From positions 1-6,399 of the forward strand of contig CAILUF010000169.1 in NCBI GenBank assembly GCA_903837365.1: a stretch of 6,399 bases of DNA, in the 5' to 3' direction. Every line of letters starts with the position of its first letter. Position 1 is the first letter of the stretch. Made by a program: the position numbers and the translations under genes. Shown here in pieces: positions 1 through 6,365 of the stretch. This DNA comes from an uncultured Alphaproteobacteria bacterium (GTDB taxonomy: Bacteria; Pseudomonadota; Alphaproteobacteria; Rickettsiales; UBA1997). The notes under the pieces are model-generated. The model searched no databases, was not told the DNA's origin, and saw only the letters and a list, made by a program, of their open reading frames with translations.

Positions 1-32
1 ATTAAGCTTCATCTTTTTGGCTAAAAATCATC

Positions 33-71
33 AAAAAACTTCAGCCGTATGGAAATACGACTTCATTTTTT
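33..71. terminator. Hairpin flanked by A6 and T6, possible bidirectional terminator
   Basis: Bases 43-50 and 55-62 form an 8-bp stem around a GGAA tetraloop (UUCC on the minus strand). On the minus strand every position pairs, with one G-U; on the plus strand one pair becomes C-A. The stem is preceded by six A (33-38) and followed by six T (66-71), so a transcript from either side would meet a hairpin and then a U tract. It lies about 180 bases past the end of mnmA on that gene's strand and could end that transcript. The U tract starts four bases after the stem, which is looser than an ideal intrinsic terminator. Inferred from sequence only. Confidence 0.4.
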
Positions 72-124
72 AAAGATTTTTATCTCAAAAATATTTTGCT
101 TAATTATTAATTTTCAAGTTAATC

Positions 125-133
125 TGGTATAAT
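125..133 (+). promoter_or_regulatory. Extended -10-like element TGGTATAAT
   Basis: A perfect TATAAT at 128-133 is preceded by TG one base upstream, which matches an extended -10 element of the main sigma factor. There is no clear -35 box at the usual distance. Transcription would start near 140, only a few bases before the stem-loop at 144-176, so the RNA would be either about 40 nt long or an antisense transcript into the 3' end of mnmA. AT-rich DNA produces such hexamers by chance, so this is tentative. Confidence 0.25.
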
Positions 134-143
134 TTGTTTATTG

Positions 144-180
144 ATGGAATCAATTTTTTGTTTTAATTGATTCCATTTTT
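144..180 (+). terminator. Perfect 12-bp stem-loop with T tract, intrinsic terminator
   Basis: Bases 144-155 (ATGGAATCAATT) are perfectly complementary to 165-176, separated by a 9-base T-rich loop. A run of T continues from 176 to 180. The T tract follows the stem only on the plus strand; on the minus strand the bases after the stem are CAATAAAC. The best reading is therefore a rho-independent terminator for a plus-strand transcript arriving from the left, which would converge on mnmA. The stem has only four G-C pairs, so it is weak for its length but normal for so AT-rich a genome. Confidence 0.5.
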
Positions 181-241
181 CAAAATCTTTTTGCATAATT
201 TTTGGGTTTATTTTTGTAAGTGTTAAATTTTTTTAAGTGTT

Positions 242-1357
242 TTAATCCGCCTTCTCAATCCATCCGCCACCTGCCACGCGATCATTGAAATATACTACTC
301 CTGCTTGTCCTGGAGTTATTGCTCTTGTCATCGATTTCATCGTAATTTTGGCGCGATTATTTTCCAAAATTTTAACTACCGCGAGATGTTCTTTGGCATT
401 TGAGCGAATGCGAATTTCGGCTTCAAATTTCTCACCAATTTTTGGTAAATCAATCAGCCAATTGCAATTGCGAATTGTAAAAATTTGCTGATCTAAAAAA
501 TGTTCTTCACCTACAAAAACTTGATTATTTTGCGGATCGATTTTAATTACATAAAGTGGATTTGGATACGCAATTCCAAGTCCGCGACGCTGTCCTAAAG
601 TAAAATTTATAATGCCTTCGTGAGTTCCTAAAACTTTTTTAGTCTCAATGTGAATAAGCTCTCCAGTCGCAAAAGCGTTGGGGCGATGCTTTTTTATCAC
701 CGAAGCGTAATCACCATTTGGCACGAAACAAATATCTTGCGAATCGGGTTTATTGGCGATTTCAAGACCAAATTCTTCAGCTAATTTGCGAGTATGTTCT
801 TTGGTGAATCCACCAAGTGGAAAATGTAAAAAATCGAGTTGCTCTTGAGTGGTTGCAAATAAAAAATAACTTTGATCTTTGCTGTGATCAAAGGCTTTGT
901 GAAGCTCGGATTTTCCTTCAAAGTTAATAATTTTTTGAACATAATGACCAGTTGCCATGCCATCTGCACCAAGGTCTCGTGCCACTTGCAATAAATCTTT
1001 AAATTTTACGGATTGATTGCATTTTACGCAAGGAATTGGCGTTTCGCCACGCAAATATGAATCGGCGAAATCATCGATTACTAATTCTTTAAAAGCATTT
1101 TGATAATTCAAAACATAATGCGCAAAACCAAATTTTTCAGCAACTTTTTTGGCATCATAAATATCAACTCCAGCACAGCACGCATTCTTTTTTTTCAGCG
1201 CTTCACCGTGATCGTAAAGTTGCAGTGTTATACCAATTACTTGATAGCCTGCTTCGTGCAACATGCACGCCACCACAGATGAGTCAACGCCTCCCGACAT
1301 CGCCACGACGATTTTAGTTTCATGAATTGGTTTATTTTTTATGTTTAAAAAAGTCAT
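242..1357 (-). CDS. mnmA: tRNA-specific 2-thiouridylase MnmA
   Basis: Cytoplasmic enzyme that uses ATP to adenylate, then thiolate, uridine 34 in the anticodons of Lys, Glu and Gln tRNAs, with sulfur passed from a cysteine desulfurase relay. The 371-aa product matches the usual family length. It has the PP-loop SGGVDSS at residues 21-27, the first catalytic cysteine in VKCN (Cys113), the second in DSQDICF (Cys210), the TLGQRRGLG segment at 253-261 and the C-terminal beta-barrel signature ITPGQAGV near 347-354. It therefore appears complete and active. The ATG overlaps the stop of the upstream DinD-like gene (ATGA, 1354-1357). No Shine-Dalgarno sequence precedes it, only A/T bases, so translation probably depends on re-initiation after the upstream gene. 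The sequence resembles rickettsial MnmA by eye. The function call is firm; the alphaproteobacterial placement is inference. Confidence 0.97.
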   Translation of the reverse strand: MTFLNIKNKPIHETKIVVAMSGGVDSSVVACMLHEAGYQVIGITLQLYDHGEALKKKNACCAGVDIYDAKKVAEKFGFAHYVLNYQNAFKELVIDDFADSYLRGETPIPCVKCNQSVKFKDLLQVARDLGADGMATGHYVQKIINFEGKSELHKAFDHSKDQSYFLFATTQEQLDFLHFPLGGFTKEHTRKLAEEFGLEIANKPDSQDICFVPNGDYASVIKKHRPNAFATGELIHIETKKVLGTHEGIINFTLGQRRGLGIAYPNPLYVIKIDPQNNQVFVGEEHFLDQQIFTIRNCNWLIDLPKIGEKFEAEIRIRSNAKEHLAVVKILENNRAKITMKSMTRAITPGQAGVVYFNDRVAGGGWIEKAD

Positions 1358-2223
1358 TTTAATTTTTTATTTAATTTTTTCAGAGATAAAAAATTACTAT
1401 TATCAACAATTTTTTTGCCAGTTTTTTCTTCCAAAGCTAATCTGGCATCGCCAGCAATTTTACCACCTTTTTTGGCAGGAATTTTATTTTCTTCAAAACC
1501 TTTGGCTTTTAGAGCTTCAGCAATTTGACGAGTTGAAAGTTCAGCTAGTGTTGTAAAAATTAATTCTGCTTCATTCATGTGATCGCGCAAATTTTGACTT
1601 TTTAAATTCTTCATTTTTTTATGTTGAGAAATATTTAAACCTGTCCATTCTTGATGAATTATGTTGGTTAATGTTGCAAATTCATCACCCTCTTTAACAT
1701 CGGCAATTTTCCAGTAATTGGTAAGCTTGTTGCGAGTTTCTTGCCCTGTCATTCTTTGGGAAATCCATTTTTCACTTCGTCCTAATTTTTGCCAATTTTG
1801 TCGAGCACGATTTATCGATTGTTCTGGATCAGCTATTTCATTAACTCTTTCATTGCCAACTTTAGCGAGCCACATTTTTATTGGCTCAGCTTTCGAACTT
1901 GGAATTGATTGAATCAAGCGGAAAATAGTTTCGATATCGGCAACATCGGTTTTATAAAACTTTCCATCGGCGGACATCATTTTCAGTTGGTCACAAATTG
2001 TGACCAACTCGCCCCCCTCTTTAATTAATCTTTCTTTTAAAGTTGACCAATAGCTTTTTGCTTTTTTGTAATCATCTTGATTCGTCAAGATTGCGACGAT
2101 GTCGATCACTGAAAAAAACCATTTTTGTTTTTCTTCGCTCCAGACGCTTCGGACTTTTTTTTCTTCAAAAATATTCAAATTATTTTTAATTTCTTGCTTT
2201 ATTTTTTTTGCAATATTTTTCAT
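1354..2223 (-). CDS. BRO-N / DinD-like protein
   Basis: A 289-aa, very Lys-rich protein. Residues about 18-125 look like the BRO-N (phage antirepressor-type) domain, with a KWFFSVIDIVAIL segment at 34-46 and a DGKFYKTDVAD segment near 86-96. Residues about 190-280 resemble the C-terminal half of E. coli DinD: HKKMKNLKSQNLRDHM (201-216) corresponds to DinD's HQRKGLKKNQKILDHM, followed by an alpha-helical stretch and a KIAGDARLALEE segment matching the DinD GRKVRQTIQE region. E. coli DinD is SOS-induced and antagonises RecA filaments; whether this homolog does the same is unknown. No LexA box was recognised upstream. The gene comes first in an operon with mnmA and overlaps it by 4 bases. Start chosen: ATG at 2223, in a suitable position but with no Shine-Dalgarno sequence. 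BRO/DinD genes are often carried by phages and other accessory elements, so acquisition by transfer is plausible, though base use matches its neighbours. Confidence 0.85.
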   Translation of the reverse strand: MKNIAKKIKQEIKNNLNIFEEKKVRSVWSEEKQKWFFSVIDIVAILTNQDDYKKAKSYWSTLKERLIKEGGELVTICDQLKMMSADGKFYKTDVADIETIFRLIQSIPSSKAEPIKMWLAKVGNERVNEIADPEQSINRARQNWQKLGRSEKWISQRMTGQETRNKLTNYWKIADVKEGDEFATLTNIIHQEWTGLNISQHKKMKNLKSQNLRDHMNEAELIFTTLAELSTRQIAEALKAKGFEENKIPAKKGGKIAGDARLALEEKTGKKIVDNSNFLSLKKLNKKLK

Positions 2224-2237
2224 GGCGGGGTATTTTT

Positions 2238-2264
2238 TGGTTAATAATTGGTTAGCTATGGTTA
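2238..2264. repeat. Three TGGTTA direct repeats at helical-turn spacing
   Basis: TGGTTA occurs at 2238-2243, 2249-2254 and 2259-2264, with starts 11 and 10 bases apart. The first two copies sit in the longer unit TTGGTTA. Read on the minus strand these are TAACCA repeats just downstream of the predicted start of the DinD-mnmA transcript. The spacing puts all three on one face of the helix, as expected for a cooperative repressor site. They could also act as a 5' leader element. No known regulator is matched. Confidence 0.4.
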
Positions 2265-2275
2265 AGATTTTTTTT

Positions 2276-2303
2276 ATTTTATAAAGAAAAGATTAAATTT
2301 CAA
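2276..2303 (-). promoter_or_regulatory. Predicted sigma-70-type promoter of the DinD-like/mnmA operon
   Basis: On the minus strand, TTGAAA (2303-2298, five of six matches to TTGACA) is followed after 16 bases by TAAAAT (2281-2276, five of six matches to TATAAT). Transcription would start near 2269, giving a leader of about 46 bases before the DinD-like ATG. An overlapping TATAAA two bases upstream is an alternative -10 with a spacer too short to prefer. A run of eight A on the transcribed strand (2275-2268) sits at the start site, where RNA polymerase slippage can occur. Prediction only. Confidence 0.45.
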
Positions 2304-2329
2304 AATTTTTTTTAAAAAATATTTGCAGG

Positions 2330-2344
2330 GAGTTGTTGCAACTC
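2330..2344. promoter_or_regulatory. Perfect 6-bp inverted repeat upstream of gltA
   Basis: GAGTTG (2330-2335) and CAACTC (2339-2344) are perfect inverted copies around a 3-base TTG centre. The element stands out because it lies in otherwise nearly pure A/T sequence and overlaps a possible -35 (TTGCAA, 2336-2341) of gltA. It is suitable for a dimeric regulator, or it may be a small hairpin. It lies about 50 bases before the gltA start and upstream of the minus-strand promoter, so it could affect either operon. Confidence 0.35.
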
Positions 2345-2363
2345 AAATTTTAATTTCTTAAAT
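2336..2363 (+). promoter_or_regulatory. Weak candidate promoter for gltA-virB4
   Basis: TTGCAA (2336-2341) and TTAAAT (2358-2363) each match four of six consensus bases and are 16 bases apart. An alternative -10, TATAGC, starts at the last base of this box but would be 21 bases from the same -35. The gltA start codon follows about 33 bases later with no Shine-Dalgarno sequence, only A/T bases. A promoter must exist somewhere in 2224-2396; this is the best placement seen, not a firm one. Confidence 0.25.
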
Positions 2364-2396
2364 ATAGCATTAATTTTATTTAATTTTATTTTTGTT

Positions 2397-3707
2397 ATGA
2401 CGCAAAATTCTTCGCAATCAGCCAAGCTTACTCTCCCAAATGGCAAAGAGATATTGTTACCAATTAAACAAGCAACAATTGGTCAAGATGTAATCGATAT
2501 AACCGCTCTGTTCAAGGAAAGCGGAATGTTTACCTTTGATCCAGGGTTTTTATCAACTGCTTCTTGTGAATCAAAAATTACTTACATCGATGGTGAGAAA
2601 GGTATTTTACAACATGGCGGATATTCAATCGAAGAGCTCGCGCGTAAAAGTCAATATTTGGAAGTTGCTTATTTATTACTCAATTGCGAATTGCCAACTT
2701 ACCTACAATATCAAGACTTCGTGAGCAATATCAAAAACAACATGTTGGTTCATGAGCAAATTAATATTTTATTTCGTGGATTTCCACGTAAGGCTCATCC
2801 CATGGCAATTATGGTTGGAGCGGTTGCATCACTTTCAGCTTTTTATCATGAAACAATGGATGTTGCAACTCCAGAAGGGCGGATGGATGTGGTTTATAAA
2901 ATCATCGCTAAAATGCCAACCCTCGCTGCAATGGCTTATAAATACTCGATTGGCGAGCCAATAATTTATCCTAAACATGATTTAGGTTTTGCTGAAAATT
3001 TTTTGCATATGCTTTTTGCTAAGCCAACTGCAACCTATAAAGTCAGCCCTACAATTGCTAAAGCAATGGAAATGATTTTTGTTTTACACGCTGATCATGA
3101 GCAAAATGCATCAACCTCAACGGTTCGATTAGCTGGCTCTTCGGGAGCAAATCCTTTTGCGTGTATTGGCGCAGGAATATCATCGCTTTGGGGTCCAGCT
3201 CATGGTGGAGCTAATGAGGAAGTGATCGAGATGTTGCAAGAAATCGGTAGCAAAGAGCGCATTTTCGAATTTATAAAACGTGCTAAGGATAAAAATGATC
3301 CATTTCGTTTAATGGGTTTCGGACATCGCGTTTATAAAAATTATGATCCACGCGCATCGGTTCTAAAAAAATCTTGTGATGAAGTTTTACACGAACTTGG
3401 CATCGTTGATCCACTTCTTGATATCGCAATTGAGCTAGAGCGAATTGCTTTAAATGATGAATATTTTATTTCGCGAAAATTATTTCCTAATGTTGATTTT
3501 TATTCAGGTATCATTTACAAAGCTTTGGGAATTCCAACTAATTTGTTTACAGTAATTTTTGCAATTGCGCGTTCAGCTGGTTGGATTTCGCAGTGGAAAG
3601 AAATGATTGATGACGAAGCCTTTAAAATAGGGCGTCCACGTCAATTATATACCGGACATGTAAAACGTGATTATCTTGAAATCGCCAAAAGACAAATTCT
3701 CAAATGA
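2397..3707 (+). CDS. gltA: Type II citrate synthase
   Basis: Condenses oxaloacetate and acetyl-CoA to citrate plus CoA, the entry step of the TCA cycle, in the cytoplasm. The 436-aa product has the usual length of the hexameric, NADH-regulated Gram-negative type. The N-terminal beta domain with its [20 protein letters not shown] segment covers about residues 1-80. Active-site residues are present: His234 in HADHEQN, His269 in GPAHGGANE, His310 in GFGHRVYK, Arg319 in YDPRA, Asp367 in NVDFYSG, Arg392 in IARSAGW and the RPRQLYTG arginines at 413 and 415. By comparison with E. coli GltA (His264, His305, Asp362) the catalytic triad is His269/His310/Asp367. It should be active. Its stop overlaps the start of the VirB4 gene (ATGA, 3704-3707), an unusual partner for a metabolic gene. 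Start at 2397 was chosen because the N-terminal domain begins soon after it and A/T spacer precedes it. Confidence 0.98.
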   Translation: MTQNSSQSAKLTLPNGKEILLPIKQATIGQDVIDITALFKESGMFTFDPGFLSTASCESKITYIDGEKGILQHGGYSIEELARKSQYLEVAYLLLNCELPTYLQYQDFVSNIKNNMLVHEQINILFRGFPRKAHPMAIMVGAVASLSAFYHETMDVATPEGRMDVVYKIIAKMPTLAAMAYKYSIGEPIIYPKHDLGFAENFLHMLFAKPTATYKVSPTIAKAMEMIFVLHADHEQNASTSTVRLAGSSGANPFACIGAGISSLWGPAHGGANEEVIEMLQEIGSKERIFEFIKRAKDKNDPFRLMGFGHRVYKNYDPRASVLKKSCDEVLHELGIVDPLLDIAIELERIALNDEYFISRKLFPNVDFYSGIIYKALGIPTNLFTVIFAIARSAGWISQWKEMIDDEAFKIGRPRQLYTGHVKRDYLEIAKRQILK

Positions 3708-6220
3708 GCTCAATTTCTGAATTAATTTTAAAAAAAATTTTCGCCAAAAAGAAAAAGGAATCAAGCGCTAGAATTCCTGATGAAGACTTCGTGCCTTACG
3801 TTTGTCATTACGATCAAAATACTATTTTAACCAAGAATGGCGAGCTTTTGCAGATAATTCGCGTAACCGGGTTTAGCAATTCTTCTACGGTGTCGGAAAT
3901 GATTTCGCTACGCGATGCGGTACGCGATTCGCTAAAAAAAAATGTTAAGGATATAAATTACGCATTGTGGTTTAACACTTTAAGGCGTAAGAAAAATATC
4001 AGTCCGCGCGGAGAATTTAAAGATTTTTTTGCTAAAAGTTTAAATGAAAAATGGGAGGAAAAAAATAATTTAAAAAGTGAATATGTTAATGAACTTTATA
4101 TCACGATAATCATCGAAGGGCTTGATACTTCAATCTCAAATGCCTCTTCATTATTCCACTCATTTTCTAAAATTACCATCAAATCTCTGCATGAAAAAAA
4201 TCTTGCGGAATCGCAAAAAAAACTAAATAGTTTGGCCAAAAAAATCTTAATTGATTTAAAAGATTACGGTGCAAAATTACTGGGATTGAAAGAGTGGAAC
4301 GGAGTTTTATATTCAGAGCCAATGCGATTTTTTGGTAAATTAATAAATCTTTACGAAGAGCGATATCCACTGGTTGCAAACGATATTTCAAATGATTTAG
4401 TAAGTCACAAAGTCGCCTTTGGAAATCGTGAAATTGAAGTGATTGGTTATGATAATAAAAATTTTGCGGTGATATTTTCGCTTAAAGAATATTTTGAAGT
4501 TGGAACGAGTGCACTGGATCGAATTTTACAAATGCCATTTGAATTTATAATCACTCAATCTTTTGATTTTTTTTATAACGAAAAAGATCTCGAAGCCTTT
4601 GAATATCAAGATTATATTTTAAAAGTAAGTGGCGATGAAGAGTTTCGACAGTTGAGTGGAATTGCCAATTTTGTTGAAAGTAATACTGGCAGTATAACCG
4701 ATTACGGTAAGTTACAAACTACGTTCATGATGATCAGTCGTCATAAAGAAGATTTGTTAAAAGATGTAAAAATGGTTATTGAAGAATTTAGTCGTTTAGG
4801 TTTTGTTTTGGTTCATGAAGATTTATTCATGGAGCATTGCTTTTGGTCACAATTGCCGGGTAATTTTTCATTCTTAAGACGTCAAAAAGTAATCAATACT
4901 TATCGAGTTGCAGGATTTGCTTCACTTCATAGTTTTCCCTCGGGATCAATTGCTGGGAATTATTGGGGTTCAGCAGTTTGTGCTTTTAAAACAGTTTTGA
5001 ATACGCCATTCTTTTTTAACTTCCACGAAGAAGATGTTGGACATACTATGGTTGTTGGTCCTAAGGCATCTGGGAAAACTTTATTAATTAATTTTTTAAT
5101 TGCGCAATCGCAAAAATTTAATCCAAAAGTTTTTATTTTTGATTTTAATAATTCTTCACAATGTTTCGTAGAAATTAGTGGTGGTAAATATTTTGACATT
5201 TCAGTTAATGATTCTCAGCATAAAAATTATTTATCACTAAATCCACTTAAACTTGCGCAAAATAGCGTTAGTAAAGATTTTCTTGAGCAATTTTTTCGAA
5301 GCTTGGTGATATTTCGTAAAAACGCTCCAGCATCTCAGGAGCTTGATTTGATACCGGATATAATCGATCGAATTTTTGCAGCTAATTGTCCAGATTTTAT
5401 CAGTGCAGTGCAAGCTTTCAACGCTTCTGAAACTCAGGGAATTTTTAATAATTTGGAAATTTGGAGCGAAGGAAAATTAAATAAAATTTTTACTTGTCAG
5501 CAGGATTTTGATATGAGTAATTCGATTAATGGTTTTGATCTTACTGAATATCAAGAACACAAGCCAGTGTTGATTCCGCTATTTTTATATTTACTTCATC
5601 GCATCGAAACTAGTTTAGATGGATCGCCAGCAATTATTGTTTTAAATCAAGCTTTTGATTTGGTTGGTAATGTAATTTTTCAGTCACAAATTTCTGATTT
5701 TTTAGAGAGAATGCGCAAAAAAAACTGTGTAGTAATTTTTGCCTTTGAAGATAAGCAAGCCCTTGATTTTATTGATCTAACGAAAAATATTAAAGAATAT
5801 TTGGCAACCGAAATATTTTTGCCAAATAATTCTCCAAATGAAATTTATAAATCGATATTTAAATTTGCCAAAGATGAAATTGAAATTTTAAAAATGATGG
5901 AACATGGCGAGCGACATTTTCTTTTGAAGCATGCTGAGGAATCGCTGATTGCTACTTTAAATTTTAACGATTTATTTTCTTATTCTAAGCTACTGGCATG
6001 CGATCAGGATTCTATCACCGTTATGCAAACTATCGTCAATGATTTGGCTGATGAAAAAGAAAAACCTCCAACTGCTTCAGAATCTTTGCCAATTATTCTG
6101 CAGGCAATTCAAGCCATTGAAAATGAAAGACTCAGCGAAGAAAAAGCTAAGTCAATCGAATCTGGAGCTAAAGAGCGCAGACTTCTTCGCGAAAAATTAG
6201 AACTAAATGAAGTTGATTAA
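3704..6220 (+). CDS. virB4: VirB4-family T4SS ATPase paralog with degenerate catalytic motifs
   Basis: VirB4/CagE/TrbE family, the cytoplasmic ATPase that powers assembly and transport in type IV secretion at the inner membrane. The 838-aa product has normal family length. Residues about 1-420 form the N-terminal VirB4 domain; about 435-780 form the RecA/AAA-like motor. Walker A is intact (GPKASGKT, 452-459, Lys458). LNPL at 512-515 and IFLPN at 704-708 are family landmarks and confirm the alignment. Three catalytic motifs are altered: FDKD is FDFN (479-482), Walker B VLDEAW is VLNQAF (646-651, Asn648 and Gln649 replacing Asp and Glu), and ATQS is AFED (680-683). This predicts a protein that may bind but hardly hydrolyse ATP. 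A charged helical tail follows residue 775. No membrane segments are evident. Rickettsiales carry two VirB4 copies; this resembles the divergent second one (RvhB4-II type), by inference. Translation is coupled to gltA through ATGA. Confidence 0.92.
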   Translation: MSSISELILKKIFAKKKKESSARIPDEDFVPYVCHYDQNTILTKNGELLQIIRVTGFSNSSTVSEMISLRDAVRDSLKKNVKDINYALWFNTLRRKKNISPRGEFKDFFAKSLNEKWEEKNNLKSEYVNELYITIIIEGLDTSISNASSLFHSFSKITIKSLHEKNLAESQKKLNSLAKKILIDLKDYGAKLLGLKEWNGVLYSEPMRFFGKLINLYEERYPLVANDISNDLVSHKVAFGNREIEVIGYDNKNFAVIFSLKEYFEVGTSALDRILQMPFEFIITQSFDFFYNEKDLEAFEYQDYILKVSGDEEFRQLSGIANFVESNTGSITDYGKLQTTFMMISRHKEDLLKDVKMVIEEFSRLGFVLVHEDLFMEHCFWSQLPGNFSFLRRQKVINTYRVAGFASLHSFPSGSIAGNYWGSAVCAFKTVLNTPFFFNFHEEDVGHTMVVGPKASGKTLLINFLIAQSQKFNPKVFIFDFNNSSQCFVEISGGKYFDISVNDSQHKNYLSLNPLKLAQNSVSKDFLEQFFRSLVIFRKNAPASQELDLIPDIIDRIFAANCPDFISAVQAFNASETQGIFNNLEIWSEGKLNKIFTCQQDFDMSNSINGFDLTEYQEHKPVLIPLFLYLLHRIETSLDGSPAIIVLNQAFDLVGNVIFQSQISDFLERMRKKNCVVIFAFEDKQALDFIDLTKNIKEYLATEIFLPNNSPNEIYKSIFKFAKDEIEILKMMEHGERHFLLKHAEESLIATLNFNDLFSYSKLLACDQDSITVMQTIVNDLADEKEKPPTASESLPIILQAIQAIENERLSEEKAKSIESGAKERRLLREKLELNEVD

Positions 6221-6252
6221 TTATATTAAAAAAAATTTTTCTTATTTTATCT

Positions 6253-6267
6253 AGAATTATTAATTCT
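6253..6267. repeat. 15-bp perfect palindrome after virB4
   Basis: AGAATTA and TAATTCT are perfect inverted copies around one central T. With a realistic loop only about five A/T-rich pairs would form, and no T tract follows directly, so it is a poor terminator. A symmetrical protein-binding site is the other reading. No convincing intrinsic terminator was found after virB4; the A8T5 run at 6228-6240 is not a GC hairpin. Transcription may therefore run on. Confidence 0.3.
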
Positions 6268-6273
6268 TGAATT

Positions 6274-6339
6274 GGCAGGTGAGTTTCTAATCAAAGCTCT
6301 CCCTATCTAAGGAAGATAAAATTCGATGCCTCATGCTTT
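6274..6339 (+). other. GC-rich island, possible structured RNA
   Basis: By hand count 6271-6336 is about 41% G+C (27 of 66), against about 10% in the 50 bases before it and 14% in the 63 after. Such islands in AT-rich genomes often mark structured RNAs. Possible pairings on the plus strand are GUGAG (6279-6283) with CUCAU (6330-6334), GGC (6274-6276) with GCU (6335-6337) across a two-base bulge, and a small inner hairpin UAUCU-AAGGA-AGAUA (6304-6318). No tRNA cloverleaf, SRP RNA or tmRNA signature was found. No open reading frame with a usual start fits it. Strand and ends are guesses. Confidence 0.2.
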
Positions 6340-6365
6340 AAATTAAACGTCATTGTGTTTATAAT
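6337..6365 (+). promoter_or_regulatory. Candidate promoter facing out of the right edge
   Basis: A perfect TATAAT at 6360-6365 lies 17 bases after TTTAAA (6337-6342, four of six matches to TTGACA). Transcription would start near 6372 and leave the window, so it may serve a gene downstream of 6399. It directly follows the GC-rich island, which it would therefore not transcribe. AT richness makes chance matches likely. Confidence 0.35.

Noticed and set aside
2..73. Plus-strand open frame from the left edge ending at TAA (71-73), possible C-terminus of a convergent gene
   Set aside because: Only 23 codons are visible, no family is recognisable, and the codons include many C-ending ones unlike the neighbours. 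The terminator at 144-180 makes a convergent gene plausible, but this frame cannot be supported by itself.
285..1282. Small open frames on both strands inside mnmA
   Set aside because: They are shadows of a clearly conserved mnmA frame and show no family features of their own.
4179..5199. Minus-strand open frames of 70 and 79 codons inside virB4
   Set aside because: They lie opposite conserved VirB4 sequence (the second spans Walker A) and have no recognisable domain or start signal.
5639..5656. Walker B loss in VirB4 as a sequencing error
   Set aside because: Two separate first-base changes in adjacent codons, plus two other altered motifs, with the frame open through 838 codons. Random error is unlikely to hit only nucleotide-handling residues.
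6230..6310. Short peptide in the virB4 frame after its stop
   Set aside because: It has no ATG, would need a doubtful TTG start, is mostly hydrophobic by composition, and is preceded by two in-frame stops. Not supported as a gene or as readthrough.
6274..6340. tRNA or known small RNA in the GC island
   Set aside because: A TTCGATG segment recalls a T loop, and a 7-base loop CTAATCA recalls an anticodon loop. But the T stem does not pair, the implied anticodon AAT is not used by bacteria, and the acceptor pairs only 4 bp on either strand.
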